Counted from the first letter of the stretch, positions 10,091 to 20,120 are shown. The stretch: 64,000 nt of DNA from Cellvibrio sp. KY-YJ-3 (GCF_008806955.1 NZ_CP031727.1:434001-498000), one strand, 5' to 3'. Program-made: numbers and translations. Notes: generated from the letters alone by a model not told the origin.

Positions 10091-11467
10091 TTATTGCTGT
10101 GCCAACGCTTTCAATCTAGCTTGTTCACGCTCAGAGAAAGTAACCCATTGATTGGCGAGCTTGGAACTGCGCGCATCTTTTGCCGCCTCTTTAAAAAACT
10201 TGATAGCTTCATCAAAGTTTTTCAGCTCAAACTCCGCTTGGGCAACAGTGATATTCGCATGGTCGACACGCTTAATACCACCTTTTTTCAGAGCATCGCG
10301 GCCCCACTTAGAAGCCTCTTTGAACTTATCATTGGCAAGATAAGCTTGCGCCAAGCCAATGATCATTTCTCCATCGGTTGACTTCTGTGCTGCTTTTTCA
10401 TACTCGACCAAAGATTCTTTGGCGTTTTGCGACAAGCGATATGCATCTGCAAGCAACTTCAGATTCTTAGCAGTAGGCTCAACATTTTTATCAGTGTAAA
10501 TACCTTTTTTCAAAACCTTAACGGCCTTATAAGGGACTTCCGCTTCTAAAAATGAATATGCCAAATTGATAAGATCTTTTTCAGTAGTCAATCCATCCAT
10601 TAAATAACAAGTTTCAAGTGCGTAGAGTGCATCGTTAGTGCGATCCATCATGCGATAAACTTGCGATAGCTGCTTCCAGTACTGCGCCTTTGGATAGTGT
10701 TTGATAAGTTTTTCAAGAACAACCAAGCCGCTCTTGTAATCTTCTTTATCAAAATACAATCCACGCTGAAGAATATACCAAGATTCAGCAGGAACCTTAC
10801 CAGCTGCCTCCTGCGCCCTAACAGCCTCGTTAATATTTAATAGCGCATTATTATTATCTTCAAGCTGATAATAAAGCGTAGAAAACATGTACGAGTCTTC
10901 TGGCTTCAAGGATTCAGCATAGTCAGTCCACTTAAGCAATGTTTCTAATGCTTTCTTTGGATTATCCAGCTGGGAATAAAGTTGCCCAACAATACGAATG
11001 GTGGACGCCTCGGTTGCTAATGGCATGTTAGGCGATTGAGCAAGCATTTTATTGAAGCTTTCGATAGCCTTAGTATAGTTCTCGGCCCCAAGATGAGCAT
11101 AACCAGTATACTGATTAAGCAACACCAGCTCATACGCATTCGCCTTAGCTGAGTTAGCAGCCATTTCATTCAACAATTGCATAGCCTTGCGTGGATCGGG
11201 CTTTACAGATTCGTCTTGCGGTTGAAGGAAGTTTGCAGCCTCGGTAATTTTTTTGCCGAAAGATTCGCTAACATTGGGGAATTTGCGTTGCTCCGCCGAA
11301 GCGTATTTATTCTTCGCTTTAACCTGTGCGTGTACAACTCCGATTTCAATAACGCCGGGAGCAAAAACATTCACAGCGCTATTCACAAAAATTGGCGAAA
11401 TAGCAACGGCGGTAACTAGCAAAGTTTTGCCAAGAGCAATTGAAACGGCAGGAAATACTTGTCTCAT
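10091..11467 (-). CDS. Tetratricopeptide-repeat protein of the TonB2-type operon
   Basis: A 458-residue protein with an N-terminal signal or membrane anchor (ALGKTLLVTAVAISPIFVNS) and about eight TPR-like helix pairs such as AYAHLGAENYTKAIESFNKM. A TPR protein is the usual last gene of TonB2-ExbB2-ExbD2-TtpC operons in Vibrio and other marine gammaproteobacteria; its exact job is unknown, probably periplasmic scaffolding of the energy complex. It starts 11 bp after the tonB stop and ends at the shared terminator. Confidence 0.85.
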   Translation of the reverse strand: MRQVFPAVSIALGKTLLVTAVAISPIFVNSAVNVFAPGVIEIGVVHAQVKAKNKYASAEQRKFPNVSESFGKKITEAANFLQPQDESVKPDPRKAMQLLNEMAANSAKANAYELVLLNQYTGYAHLGAENYTKAIESFNKMLAQSPNMPLATEASTIRIVGQLYSQLDNPKKALETLLKWTDYAESLKPEDSYMFSTLYYQLEDNNNALLNINEAVRAQEAAGKVPAESWYILQRGLYFDKEDYKSGLVVLEKLIKHYPKAQYWKQLSQVYRMMDRTNDALYALETCYLMDGLTTEKDLINLAYSFLEAEVPYKAVKVLKKGIYTDKNVEPTAKNLKLLADAYRLSQNAKESLVEYEKAAQKSTDGEMIIGLAQAYLANDKFKEASKWGRDALKKGGIKRVDHANITVAQAEFELKNFDEAIKFFKEAAKDARSSKLANQWVTFSEREQARLKALAQQ

Positions 11468-11478
11468 TTCATTACCCC

Positions 11479-12105
11479 TTATTTCTGCATAGTGTAAGTG
11501 AAGCGGTTCTTCACACCAGGCACTTCGACTGGCTTGCCGTCCACAACTTTTGGCTTGTATTTAAACTTGAGCGCTGCACGAACAGACGCGCGGTTAAATA
11601 CTGTTGTCGGCTTGCCCTCTTTGGTGACGCATTGATCAGCAATAGGCTCTGGATCGCGAGTAGCACCAGTTTCTGTAACGGTATACACAACCGTACAAAA
11701 GCCTTCAATACCACGCGACAACGCAGTACTTGGATACTCTGGCGGCACTTTAACGATAGGTAAATATTCACCCTCACTAAAAGCCAATGAACCAGCACCA
11801 ACATCAATGCCTGCTTTAGCAATAGGAGCACTCATATTCAATGCTTCACCAGACACATTAGGCGCTTCAAACTCTGGCTCCGGAAGATCTGGAGGAGTTT
11901 CAGGGGCTTCTGGTTTCTCTGGTTTAGCATCCTCAAAACGAGTCTCAATTTTTGTATCAGGCATGTTGATATCAGGAATTTTCACAGACTTTTTCTGCGC
12001 AACTTCGCCTAAATCATTATTCACTAACTGATACATCAAAAATAAGAGCAAGAAGGTGGTAACCACCCCCAACAGCCCTGCTATACCTACTTTTGCGAAG
12101 TTCAT
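11479..12105 (-). CDS. tonB: Energy transducer TonB (TonB2 type)
   Basis: A 208-residue protein close to the size of Vibrio TonB2 (about 206). One N-terminal membrane helix (about residues 7-26), a short proline/glutamate-rich linker (residues 50-85) and a TonB C-terminal domain beginning PEYPSTALSRGIEGFCTVVYT. It carries proton-motive energy from ExbB-ExbD to outer-membrane receptors, for which two candidates lie in this window. It sits 6 bp after exbD. The short linker sets it apart from the longer classical TonB. Confidence 0.92.
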   Translation of the reverse strand: MNFAKVGIAGLLGVVTTFLLLFLMYQLVNNDLGEVAQKKSVKIPDINMPDTKIETRFEDAKPEKPEAPETPPDLPEPEFEAPNVSGEALNMSAPIAKAGIDVGAGSLAFSEGEYLPIVKVPPEYPSTALSRGIEGFCTVVYTVTETGATRDPEPIADQCVTKEGKPTTVFNRASVRAALKFKYKPKVVDGKPVEVPGVKNRFTYTMQK

Positions 12106-12111
12106 AGCAAT

Positions 12112-12516
12112 CTATTTCTCTTCAGTAGAGACAGACACATCGGTAATGCCAGCTTCACGCGCAGCATTAGCGACCTCCAATACGAATTCAATACGAGCTT
12201 TAGTATCTGCTTGAATTGAAACTGAACCATTGGGATTGTCTGCGCGCATACGCTCAATCACTTTAACAACGCTACGTGGATCAACTTGCTTCTTATCAAT
12301 CCAAATTTCATTGTCATCACCAATAGCAATCAGAATACTAGCATTAGGCTTCGAATCACCAGTAACCGCATCAGGTCTCACAACCTCTTTGCCAGCTTCT
12401 TTAATGAACGTTGCCGTAACTATGAAGAAAATCAGCATAATAAATACAACATCAAGCATAGGCGTGAGGTCGATTGCCTGCGGTTCTTCTTCAGGTTTTG
12501 CGTTGTTCCTGCTCAT
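12112..12516 (-). CDS. exbD: Biopolymer transport protein ExbD
   Basis: A 134-residue protein, the size of Vibrio ExbD2, with one membrane helix carrying the essential aspartate in AIDLTPMLDVVFIMLIFF (D25 or close) and a periplasmic domain. It forms the proton channel with ExbB and drives TonB. The gene lies between exbB (39 bp gap) and tonB (6 bp gap). Confidence 0.94.
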   Translation of the reverse strand: MSRNNAKPEEEPQAIDLTPMLDVVFIMLIFFIVTATFIKEAGKEVVRPDAVTGDSKPNASILIAIGDDNEIWIDKKQVDPRSVVKVIERMRADNPNGSVSIQADTKARIEFVLEVANAAREAGITDVSVSTEEK

Positions 12517-12555
12517 GAGACATCTCTTAATTACAGGTTAATACTGCGGCATCAC

Positions 12556-13083
12556 TTAGTGATCCATTGTCAAATGGTCAGCAAACAAGCGATCTTCACG
12601 CTCAGCAATTCGAGAAAGATATGTATTTACAAACAATCCAGATAGAGCTGCAACCATGCCAGCCATTGTAGGAATTGTTGCTTTCGATACCCCACCCGCC
12701 ATTGACTTGGCATCACCACCACCAGTCAGAGACAGAACACTAAACACTTCAATCATACCGGTAACAGTTCCCAGCAACCCCATAAGGGGGCAGAGAGCAA
12801 TTAATGTAGTGATCATGTCCAAGTTTTTGTTAATTTTTGCTGACATACGCGAAACCATAGCTGCACGAATTTGATGTGCATTCCATGACTTTCGCTCTTT
12901 ACGCTGCTCCCAACTATTCAGAGCCTGTTGGACTTCACCTTTTAGACCACCTTTAAAGTAGACCACACGCTCAAAAACGAGAGTCCACATTGCAAAGGTA
13001 AGGGCGGCGATGTAATACATCAAAGGGCCGCCCTGATCCATAAAGGCTCCAATGGCTGCAAAAGCGTCCGTTAAAGCCTGCAT
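12556..13083 (-). CDS. exbB: MotA/TolQ/ExbB proton channel protein (ExbB2 type)
   Basis: A 175-residue protein with three membrane segments and the conserved LIALCPLMGLLGTVTGMIEVF stretch lining the proton path. Its size fits ExbB2 (about 175), shorter than classical ExbB. It lies 10 bp after the larger ExbB-like (TtpC) gene and pairs with ExbD. Confidence 0.93.
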   Translation of the reverse strand: MQALTDAFAAIGAFMDQGGPLMYYIAALTFAMWTLVFERVVYFKGGLKGEVQQALNSWEQRKERKSWNAHQIRAAMVSRMSAKINKNLDMITTLIALCPLMGLLGTVTGMIEVFSVLSLTGGGDAKSMAGGVSKATIPTMAGMVAALSGLFVNTYLSRIAEREDRLFADHLTMDH

Positions 13084-13093
13084 GTGTTATCTC

Positions 13094-14461
13094 CTACTTA
13101 CGCTCAGAGTTTTCAGCAATAATGCCGGTAGTTTGTTCATCTAACACTTGAATAACTGCTTTAGCGCGACCGTTAACCAAGGTGTGCATCAACACAACCG
13201 GGATTGCAACCACAAGACCTTGAACAGTAGTAACCAACGCTGCCGAGATACCACCGGCCATGTTTTTAGGATCACCAGCACCGAAGATAGTGATAGCCTG
13301 GAAGGTTTCGATCATACCGGTAACAGTACCCAAGAGCCCTAAGAGAGGTGCTACAGCTGCGATGATCTTCAATACGGCCAGACCACTTTCAATTGATGGA
13401 CGCTCTTTAAGAACAGCCTCTTCAAGCTTCAGTTCCAAGGTTTCGGTATCAACATTCTTATTTTCTTCTGCAACCTTCAACACACGACCCAGAGGATTGT
13501 TAGAGTTGGGCTTATCTGACTTCAATTGCGCCTTCACCTTTGAGGTCATTGCGAACAAAACTAGCATCCGCCACAAACCAAGGAAAACACCAATGAAACC
13601 TACCGCAACAATTACATATCCAACCTCACCACCCTGATCAACACGCTCAAGGAAAGTAGGAGTATCAATCAAAGCCGTCAGAAGTTGACCACCAGCAGGA
13701 CCTGTTGGATCCACACCAAAGTCAACAATTCCTGAAGTCGAGTCTTGCAGTGCTTTTGCACCTGCCAAATGATCAACTGGTTGACGAGGCAGCTCTTGTA
13801 TCTTAGAACCGTCAAATGTCAGGTACATGCCGTTAGAAACCAGGTTATAAACACCAACACGAACAACTTCTTGTTGTGCTTGCTCACCACTTGGTTTAAT
13901 AACTGTTGAGTTGAATTTCACAACACGACCAGTCTCAACCATTTCTCTTTGCACTTCGTACCACAAGCGCTCAATTTCCTCGATATCTGGTAATTGAGTA
14001 TTGCTGTTCATTTTCTCGATTAATGTATCGAGGAACTCGCCACGGTTAGGGTACTGCGCACTTACTATTGAAGTTTCCAGTGTTGCCCGGAGGTCACCGG
14101 CTGTAGACGTCAAATGGCCAAAGAGTTCTTTCATAGAACCCAAACGCTCATTCAATTGAGTCTTTTTTGCGGCTACCAAAATATCTTGTTCTTGATATTT
14201 TTTCTCGAGCGCAGCAGAACGAGCTTCTTCCGCTTGACGAGTTGCTTTTGCTTGGGCAAGCAAGTTGGCCTGATTAGCTTTGTCACGAGCGAATTCTGCT
14301 TCACGTTGCTTATGCTCTGCAGACTCACTGATTTGAGACTTCTTAACCATATCCAATAACTGGTCTAAAGTCTGAGCCTTTTCTTGTGCAACAGCGAATG
14401 AACTGCCAAGAAGACCAGCAACAGCAAGCATCAAGCAGCTTTTTACAAACTTCATTTTCAT
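13094..14461 (-). CDS. ttpC: TtpC-like large MotA/TolQ/ExbB family protein
   Basis: A 455-residue protein with a signal peptide (cleavage after SSFAVA), a long coiled coil (residues 30-120, rich in AKATRQAEEARSAALEKKY), a periplasmic domain and a C-terminal ExbB-like channel domain with AAVAPLLGLLGTVTGMIETF. This is the architecture of TtpC, needed in Vibrio for TonB2-dependent uptake. The start codon overlaps the stop of the DUF3450 gene in an ATGA, implying translational coupling. Confidence 0.85.
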   Translation of the reverse strand: MKMKFVKSCLMLAVAGLLGSSFAVAQEKAQTLDQLLDMVKKSQISESAEHKQREAEFARDKANQANLLAQAKATRQAEEARSAALEKKYQEQDILVAAKKTQLNERLGSMKELFGHLTSTAGDLRATLETSIVSAQYPNRGEFLDTLIEKMNSNTQLPDIEEIERLWYEVQREMVETGRVVKFNSTVIKPSGEQAQQEVVRVGVYNLVSNGMYLTFDGSKIQELPRQPVDHLAGAKALQDSTSGIVDFGVDPTGPAGGQLLTALIDTPTFLERVDQGGEVGYVIVAVGFIGVFLGLWRMLVLFAMTSKVKAQLKSDKPNSNNPLGRVLKVAEENKNVDTETLELKLEEAVLKERPSIESGLAVLKIIAAVAPLLGLLGTVTGMIETFQAITIFGAGDPKNMAGGISAALVTTVQGLVVAIPVVLMHTLVNGRAKAVIQVLDEQTTGIIAENSERK

Positions 14462-15240
14462 TGTGCTGCCTCCGGCGCTTGAACGGTCATGGTCATGATA
14501 TCTTTGGATGCTTGATTGCGCGCGATGCGGAGCCCCTTGAGAATGGAAGAATTGTATGAACCATCAAGAGAAACCCACTGACCTTGAGAAGCATCCCAAG
14601 TACCGCACTGCTTGGCATCAGTTGTTTGGTACATCAATGAAATGCGACCAACACGAAGAATGTTTACTTCACGATCTTGTCCATCAATAGGCAGAGTACC
14701 TTTGTAAGCTTCGATTGTGCTGCCATATGCAGATTCAATCTTATAGGCTTCCAACACCTGACGGAATTTTTCGGAAACAGAGATGTCAGCACGATCCTGA
14801 TTCGCCCGCAGCATAGTAATACGCTCTTTACGCTCTTCTACTTGGAAGGGCTTATCGAGACTTACAAATTGCTCCAAACTATCCAGCATGCGGAAGACCA
14901 GAGGCTGAATCTGACGCTCAATAACAGTCACTTTCTCAATTGACTGCTCAAGCTCTTGAACAACAACCAGCTGCTTGGCAACTTGTTTTTCCATTTGGGT
15001 GTTAAACACACGAAGATCGTCAATCAACTTATTCTGTTGTTTGAATTCTTGTGTCAGATCGTCAGTTTCCTGAGCCAATCTGTCGATGCGCTTCTGGGAG
15101 TCTTGCGCCAAAGTAGTTTTGGCTTGACCCGCCTTAAGTACGGCATCCAGAGTTTGATCTGCCATGGCTACGCTACCCATTAGCGCGCCGGCAGAAAGCA
15201 TCGTGGTCATTGCCACCGCTTTCAATCGCTGCTTTTTCAT
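14458..15240 (-). CDS. DUF3450 family periplasmic protein, first gene of the TonB2-type operon
   Basis: A 260-residue exported coiled-coil protein; the signal peptide (MKKQRLKAVAMTTMLSAGAL) ends near VAMA. The start at 15240 follows a strong GGGGGG ribosome site; a longer frame to 15282 adds 14 residues in front of the signal peptide. DUF3450 proteins are the regular first gene of TonB2-TtpC operons, with unknown molecular role. It reads from the promoter region with the paired operators at 15409-15454. Confidence 0.87.
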   Translation of the reverse strand: MKKQRLKAVAMTTMLSAGALMGSVAMADQTLDAVLKAGQAKTTLAQDSQKRIDRLAQETDDLTQEFKQQNKLIDDLRVFNTQMEKQVAKQLVVVQELEQSIEKVTVIERQIQPLVFRMLDSLEQFVSLDKPFQVEERKERITMLRANQDRADISVSEKFRQVLEAYKIESAYGSTIEAYKGTLPIDGQDREVNILRVGRISLMYQTTDAKQCGTWDASQGQWVSLDGSYNSSILKGLRIARNQASKDIMTMTVQAPEAAQ

Positions 15241-15408
15241 AATCCCCCCAACTGGGTGTTCAATCAAGTGAGTTTGCGGCAACAGGCTGCCACAGACGCG
15301 TTATCCACGTAGCCTCTTCGAGGCGGCTAAGAACGGCGGCATTGTAATAAGCGACATAGCCTACTTCCAATGATTTATCCTTATACCTTCTACATGTGTA
15401 TTTAGGTA

Positions 15409-15454
15409 TCAAACCGGTAACACATTACCTTTCAAAATAAGCGAACCGGTAACA
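15409..15454 (-). promoter_or_regulatory. Two operator-like sites in front of the TonB2-type operon
   Basis: On the minus strand the 13-mer TGTGTTACCGGTT occurs twice with centres 32 bp (about three helix turns) apart (14-mers at 15409-15422 and 15441-15454). Each has the CG-centred imperfect palindrome of LacI/GntR-type operators. A TATAAG -10 candidate lies about 20 bp downstream, so a bound repressor would cover the promoter. Similar sites precede the TonB receptor gene at 28129-31311. Confidence 0.6.
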
Positions 15455-15515
15455 CAAAAAATTAAAACAACAAAAACCACAACGAAAAAAATCAAAAAAA
15501 GACAAATGCATTTAA

Positions 15516-16013
15516 TTAGGCGTTTCGCCGATAAACCAAAAAGCGGTGGGGTAGCTGCGCAGATTCCTCGCCGGCTATTGACGACTCAAGAGACCAAATC
15601 CGCATATCCGGTAATGAAAAAAAAGCATCTCCCTCTGGCTCAATACCCACCTCGGTTAAATACACCTTATCTACCAAGGGAAGAGCTTCTCGATAAATTT
15701 GCGCACCACCAATAACCATTGCCTCTTCAGCGCCCGACTCATTGCATGCAGCAACCTTAAGCGCATCATCAAGACTATGTACGACCACCAAATCAGATGA
15801 TGCGTTCCATGACTTATCGCGCGTCACTACAACATTCATGCGCCCCGGCAAAGACCGACCGATAGACTCATAGGTTTTTCTCCCCATGATTACAGGCTTA
15901 CCCATGGTCACTGACTTAAAGTATTTCAGATCTTGGGGGAGGTGCCATGGCAAACGATTTTCTATACCGATGACACCATTTTTTGCTGCCGCCACAATAA
16001 TGGCTAGTTTCAT
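15516..16013 (-). CDS. folA: Dihydrofolate reductase
   Basis: A 165-residue enzyme that reduces dihydrofolate with NADPH. It has the N-terminal AIIVAAAKNGVIG, the substrate motif LPWHLPQDLKYFK with the catalytic acid D28, the NADPH-binding VIMGRKTYESIG and GRMNVVVTRD, and the C-terminal VIGGAQIYREALP. The gene lies 57 bp after thyA, which makes its substrate, so the pair is functionally linked. It ends the rppH-ptsP-lgt-thyA-folA run. Confidence 0.95.
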   Translation of the reverse strand: MKLAIIVAAAKNGVIGIENRLPWHLPQDLKYFKSVTMGKPVIMGRKTYESIGRSLPGRMNVVVTRDKSWNASSDLVVVHSLDDALKVAACNESGAEEAMVIGGAQIYREALPLVDKVYLTEVGIEPEGDAFFSLPDMRIWSLESSIAGEESAQLPHRFLVYRRNA

Positions 16014-16070
16014 GCGGAGCCTTCGCCTTTTTATTAAAACTTAAATTTGCCAACAACCTACAACTACCAA

Positions 16071-16910
16071 CTAGACGGCAATAGGCGCAACTATGCGAGG
16101 ATGAGGATCATAGCCTTCAAACTCAAAATCTTGTAATTCGTACCCAAATATCGAATCAGGTCGACGCGAGATTCTTAGTGTAGGCAAGTTTTTGGGAGTG
16201 CGTGTTAATTGTTCGTAAACTATGTCGTCAGAGATATGATTGTTGTACAAATGGCAGTCGCCAAAAGTATGCACAAAATCACCCACGCCCAAATCACACT
16301 GCTGCGCAATCATATGCGTCAGCAATGCGTAACTGGCAATATTAAAAGGCACACCGAGAAATAAATCCGCACTGCGCTGATACAACTGACAAGACAGTTT
16401 TCCATCAGCAACATAAAATTGAAACAAGGTGTGACATGCTGCAAGCGCCATACGTCCCTGCTCCACATTTTGCTGTGGACTCATGGATTCGTCGGGTAAA
16501 TCAGCAGGATTCCAAGCACTGACAATCAAGCGCCGCGAGTAGGGATTCTTTTTTATCTGGGCAATAACCTGGGAAATTTGATCTATTGTAGAGCCATCCG
16601 GGCAAACCCAGCTACGCCACTGCTTGCCGTAGACAGGTCCCAAATCACCACTTTCTGTTGCCCACTCATTCCAGATATTGCAGCCGCGTTCTTTGAGCCA
16701 GTTCACATCAGTGCGCCCTTGCAAAAACCACAACAACTCAACGATGACACTCTTTAAATGCACCGTTTTAGTTGTTACCAAAGGAAACCCTTTGCCAAGA
16801 TCAAAACGTAGCTGCCGACCAAAAACTGAACGAGTTCCAGTGCCGGTTCTATCCCCGCGAGTGACGCCGTTTTCTACGACATCACGCATTAAATCAAGAT
16901 ACTGCTTCAT
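16071..16910 (-). CDS. thyA: Thymidylate synthase
   Basis: A 279-residue enzyme that methylates dUMP with methylenetetrahydrofolate. The nucleophile is C159 in [13 protein letters not shown], and [19 protein letters not shown] and [10 protein letters not shown] are intact. Two oddities: about 13 extra residues ([12 protein letters not shown] region) just before the active site compared with the 264-residue E. coli enzyme, and alanine in place of the usual proline directly before the catalytic cysteine. It starts 25 bp after lgt. Confidence 0.95.
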   Translation of the reverse strand: MKQYLDLMRDVVENGVTRGDRTGTGTRSVFGRQLRFDLGKGFPLVTTKTVHLKSVIVELLWFLQGRTDVNWLKERGCNIWNEWATESGDLGPVYGKQWRSWVCPDGSTIDQISQVIAQIKKNPYSRRLIVSAWNPADLPDESMSPQQNVEQGRMALAACHTLFQFYVADGKLSCQLYQRSADLFLGVPFNIASYALLTHMIAQQCDLGVGDFVHTFGDCHLYNNHISDDIVYEQLTRTPKNLPTLRISRRPDSIFGYELQDFEFEGYDPHPRIVAPIAV

Positions 16911-16935
16911 TCAATAACCCGTCAAAAATTGTCAT

Positions 16936-17739
16936 TTATTTAGCGCTATCGCTTTTACCAGTCACCACATAGGCATATATCAACAGCCCAAGCCCCACGG
17001 CAAACATTGGGAGGCAAAGCAACTGACCGCGAGTCATCCAGCCCACCAGCGCCACCCCTTTATCGGGCTCACGCACAAACTCCGTCGCGAAACGAAAACT
17101 GCCATAGGCGATAAGAAATATGCCAGAAATAGCTCCGCGTGGGCGCGGCTTGGCGGAGAACCAAAACACAATAATGAACAGCAGCAAACCCTCCAGACAT
17201 GCCTGATAGAGCTGGCTGGGGTGGCGACCTACGCCTTCCGGATCCATGGCCTTGGGAAAAACAATAGCCCATGGAACATCGGTAACTCGCCCCCATAATT
17301 CCTGACCGATAAAGTTGCCCAAGCGACCGAAACCCAAGCCGAGCGGCACCATTGGGGCCACAAAATCCATGAGCCCGATAAATGAGCGATCAATACGTTT
17401 GGCATAAATCATCATGGCAACAATTACACCAAGAAGACCACCATGAAATGACATCCCCCCCTCCCATACGCGGAAGAGCCAAAGCGGATCGGTCAACCAA
17501 TAGTCAAAGTTATAAAACACGACATAGCCAAAACGGCCACCGAGGATGACGCCGAAAGCGCCATAGGTAATCAGATTTTCAACCTGAGCTTTGTTGATCA
17601 AAGCGCCGGGCTGTTTTGCGCGATGCATAGCTACAAGCCAGGCGCTGACAAAGGCAAAGAGGTACATGATTCCGTACCAATGCACTTTAAATGAACCAAG
17701 AGAAAACGCGACGGGATCTATATCGGGGTATTGCAGCAT
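16936..17739 (-). CDS. lgt: Prolipoprotein diacylglyceryl transferase
   Basis: A 267-residue, seven-helix inner-membrane enzyme that adds diacylglycerol to the lipobox cysteine of prolipoproteins, of which several are encoded here. The Lgt signature reads GRLGNFIGQELWGRVT: the essential arginine, asparagine and glutamate are kept, while the usual NG after FI is GQ. WEGGMSFHGGLLG carries the conserved histidine. Upstream neighbour is ptsP (77 bp), downstream thyA (25 bp). Confidence 0.95.
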   Translation of the reverse strand: MLQYPDIDPVAFSLGSFKVHWYGIMYLFAFVSAWLVAMHRAKQPGALINKAQVENLITYGAFGVILGGRFGYVVFYNFDYWLTDPLWLFRVWEGGMSFHGGLLGVIVAMMIYAKRIDRSFIGLMDFVAPMVPLGLGFGRLGNFIGQELWGRVTDVPWAIVFPKAMDPEGVGRHPSQLYQACLEGLLLFIIVFWFSAKPRPRGAISGIFLIAYGSFRFATEFVREPDKGVALVGWMTRGQLLCLPMFAVGLGLLIYAYVVTGKSDSAK

Positions 17740-17816
17740 AAACAGTTAGACCTGACTCATCCGGCGTGGGGCCGGGATTATGACGCTGATTTATGACAAA
17801 ACTATATTTTTTACGC

Positions 17817-20084
17817 TCAATTACTATCGGAAGTGACTGGCCGAATCAAACGGGTCAACCCGGTATCGCGCAACTCACGAGCGATGTGATCGCGAATCTG
17901 ATCGCCATTGGACATACTCATCACCTCTGCCAACAGCTGTTTGGCGCGCGCAAAGGTGATCCCTCTAATCACGGATTTGACCTTGGGTAGGTTCGTTGCA
18001 TTCATAGATAACACGTCGAAGCCCATGGCCATCAACAGAATGGCAGCCCCCGGATCACCCGCCAACTCACCGCAAATACTGACACTAATACCCGCATCGT
18101 GGGCGGCATAGACAATGTATTGCAGGGCGCGTAATACCGCGGGATGAAAGGCCTGGTATAAATCTGCTACTTGCGCGTTATTGCGATCCACCGCAAGCAG
18201 GTATTGTGTCAGGTCATTACTGCCGACAGATAAAAAGTCCACCTTGCGCGACAACTCCGGCGCCAGATAAACAGCGGCTGGCACCTCAATCATTACGCCG
18301 ACCTGCGGTTTTCGAACCCTATACCCCTCTTCGAGCAATTCCTTGTGCACACGCTGAATAAGCCCCTTGGCTGCATCAACTTCCTGCATATTGGTAATCA
18401 TGGGCAACAAAATACGCAAATTGTCCAAGCCCTCACTGGCCTTGATCATCGCGCGGATTTGCGCCAAAAATATCTCGGGATGATCAAGCGTCACCCGAAT
18501 GCCACGCCAACCAAGAAAAGGGTTGTCTTCCTCAATAGGAAAGTAAGGCAGGGCCTTATCACCACCAATATCAAGAGTGCGCATAGTGACAGAATGGGGG
18601 GCAAATGCCTCTAACTGCTCGCGATAAATTGCCCGCTGTTCTTCCTCACTGGGAAATCGATCACGCAACAAAAACGGCACTTCTGTGCGGTACAACCCAA
18701 CACCTTCTGCACCGCGCTCCAATGAACGCACCACGTCAGCCATCAAACCGGTATTGACATGCAGCGGTAAACGGAAGCGATCCTGGGTTTCGCAGGGCAA
18801 ATTTTTAAGCGCCTCCAAGCCCTTCACCAAGGCCTGCTCTTCCAGATAGATAGCCTTATAGTGCTTGCGCAGCTGGGCACTAGGGTCGCAGTACACCGCT
18901 CCCTTATAGCCATCCACAATGACCGGGCGGCCATTCATTTGCGCATAAGGCAAATCCACCGCCCCCATTACCGTGGGGATATCCATCGCCCTCGCCAGGA
19001 TTGCAACATGGGAGTTTGATGAGCCCAATACCGACACCAAACCCGCCAGCTTTTCCTTGGGAATTTCGCCCAGCATGGAAGCCGTTAGCTCCTCGCCGAT
19101 CAAAATAGTTTTGTCGGGGTAGACGCGAGCTTTCTGATTGGACTCTTGCAAATAAGCCAACACACGACGCCCCAAATCACGCACATCGGTAGCGCGCTCG
19201 CGCAAATAGGGATCATTCATGCTGTTAAAGATGGTTTCGTGTTCGATGATCACCTCGCTCCAGGCATAGGGTGCATTGGCACCTTTGCGGATACGGTCAG
19301 TGACTTCGCGGGCAAGCGATGCGTCATCCAACATTGCGAGATAAGCATCAAACAGCGCCTGCTCTTCGCGATTAATTCGCGCACGCAACTGCTCACCGAG
19401 GGATTTAATATCCTCGCGCACCGCAGTGAGGCTGCGCTGGAAAAAGACAATTTCCGCCTCAACATCCTTACAAACCTGATAAGGCACCGCGCGCAGATCA
19501 GCCGTGGGCGTGAACACCACCGCCTCACCTATAGCGATGCCGGATGCACCAGAGACACCGAGGAATTTAGCTTGCGTCGCCTTGGCGCCGGGCGGAACTA
19601 TGCCCCCGGTAGCTTCAGCGTGGGCAATAACACCAGCCAACTGCGCTGACATAGTTACTAAAAACGCTTCTTCTCCCTCGTCAAAACGGCGCTGATCAGC
19701 CTGCTGGACAACCAACACCCCCAACACCTTGCGATGATGGATAATTGGCACCCCCAAGAAACTGCTGTAACGCTCTTCGCCCGTCTCCGGGAAATATTGA
19801 TAACTGGGGTGCGCTTCGGCATGCTCCAGATTGATCGGCTCCTCACGCACCACCACGCGCCCAACCAACCCCTCGCCTGCCGCCAGACGAACCTTGCCCA
19901 CCGCATCAGCATTTAGGCCATCAGTGGCCATCAGCACATAATCACCTTTGAGGTCGCGCAGATAAACAGAGCAAACCTGGGTTTTCATCACCTCTTTGAC
20001 TCGCGACACAATAATCGCCAACGCCGATTTCATATCGCGCGCGGCGTTTACTTCCTGAACGATGGACCTAAGTGAGTTCAACAT
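17817..20084 (-). CDS. ptsP: Phosphoenolpyruvate-protein phosphotransferase PtsP (EI-Ntr)
   Basis: A 755-residue enzyme of the nitrogen phosphotransferase system that transfers phosphate from PEP to NPr. An N-terminal GAF domain (about 1-160) senses nitrogen state (glutamine in E. coli); the EI phosphohistidine is H359 in GSSNSHVAILARA, and the PEP-binding domain holds GGDKALPYF, SVGSNDLTQY and the active cysteine in SICGELAGD. It follows rppH by 36 bp, the order seen in Pseudomonas. Confidence 0.96.
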   Translation of the reverse strand: MLNSLRSIVQEVNAARDMKSALAIIVSRVKEVMKTQVCSVYLRDLKGDYVLMATDGLNADAVGKVRLAAGEGLVGRVVVREEPINLEHAEAHPSYQYFPETGEERYSSFLGVPIIHHRKVLGVLVVQQADQRRFDEGEEAFLVTMSAQLAGVIAHAEATGGIVPPGAKATQAKFLGVSGASGIAIGEAVVFTPTADLRAVPYQVCKDVEAEIVFFQRSLTAVREDIKSLGEQLRARINREEQALFDAYLAMLDDASLAREVTDRIRKGANAPYAWSEVIIEHETIFNSMNDPYLRERATDVRDLGRRVLAYLQESNQKARVYPDKTILIGEELTASMLGEIPKEKLAGLVSVLGSSNSHVAILARAMDIPTVMGAVDLPYAQMNGRPVIVDGYKGAVYCDPSAQLRKHYKAIYLEEQALVKGLEALKNLPCETQDRFRLPLHVNTGLMADVVRSLERGAEGVGLYRTEVPFLLRDRFPSEEEQRAIYREQLEAFAPHSVTMRTLDIGGDKALPYFPIEEDNPFLGWRGIRVTLDHPEIFLAQIRAMIKASEGLDNLRILLPMITNMQEVDAAKGLIQRVHKELLEEGYRVRKPQVGVMIEVPAAVYLAPELSRKVDFLSVGSNDLTQYLLAVDRNNAQVADLYQAFHPAVLRALQYIVYAAHDAGISVSICGELAGDPGAAILLMAMGFDVLSMNATNLPKVKSVIRGITFARAKQLLAEVMSMSNGDQIRDHIARELRDTGLTRLIRPVTSDSN

Positions 20085-20120
20085 AGAGTCTGGATTGAGC
20101 CTGTTAAAAGATGATTCGGG

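Noticed and set aside
12756-12771. ATACCGGTAACAGT as a TonB-operon operator
   Set aside because: It lies inside exbB and encodes the conserved TVTGMIE; the near-copy at 13315 has the same cause.
19146-19649. 167-codon frame antisense to ptsP
   Set aside because: Shadow of a conserved gene.
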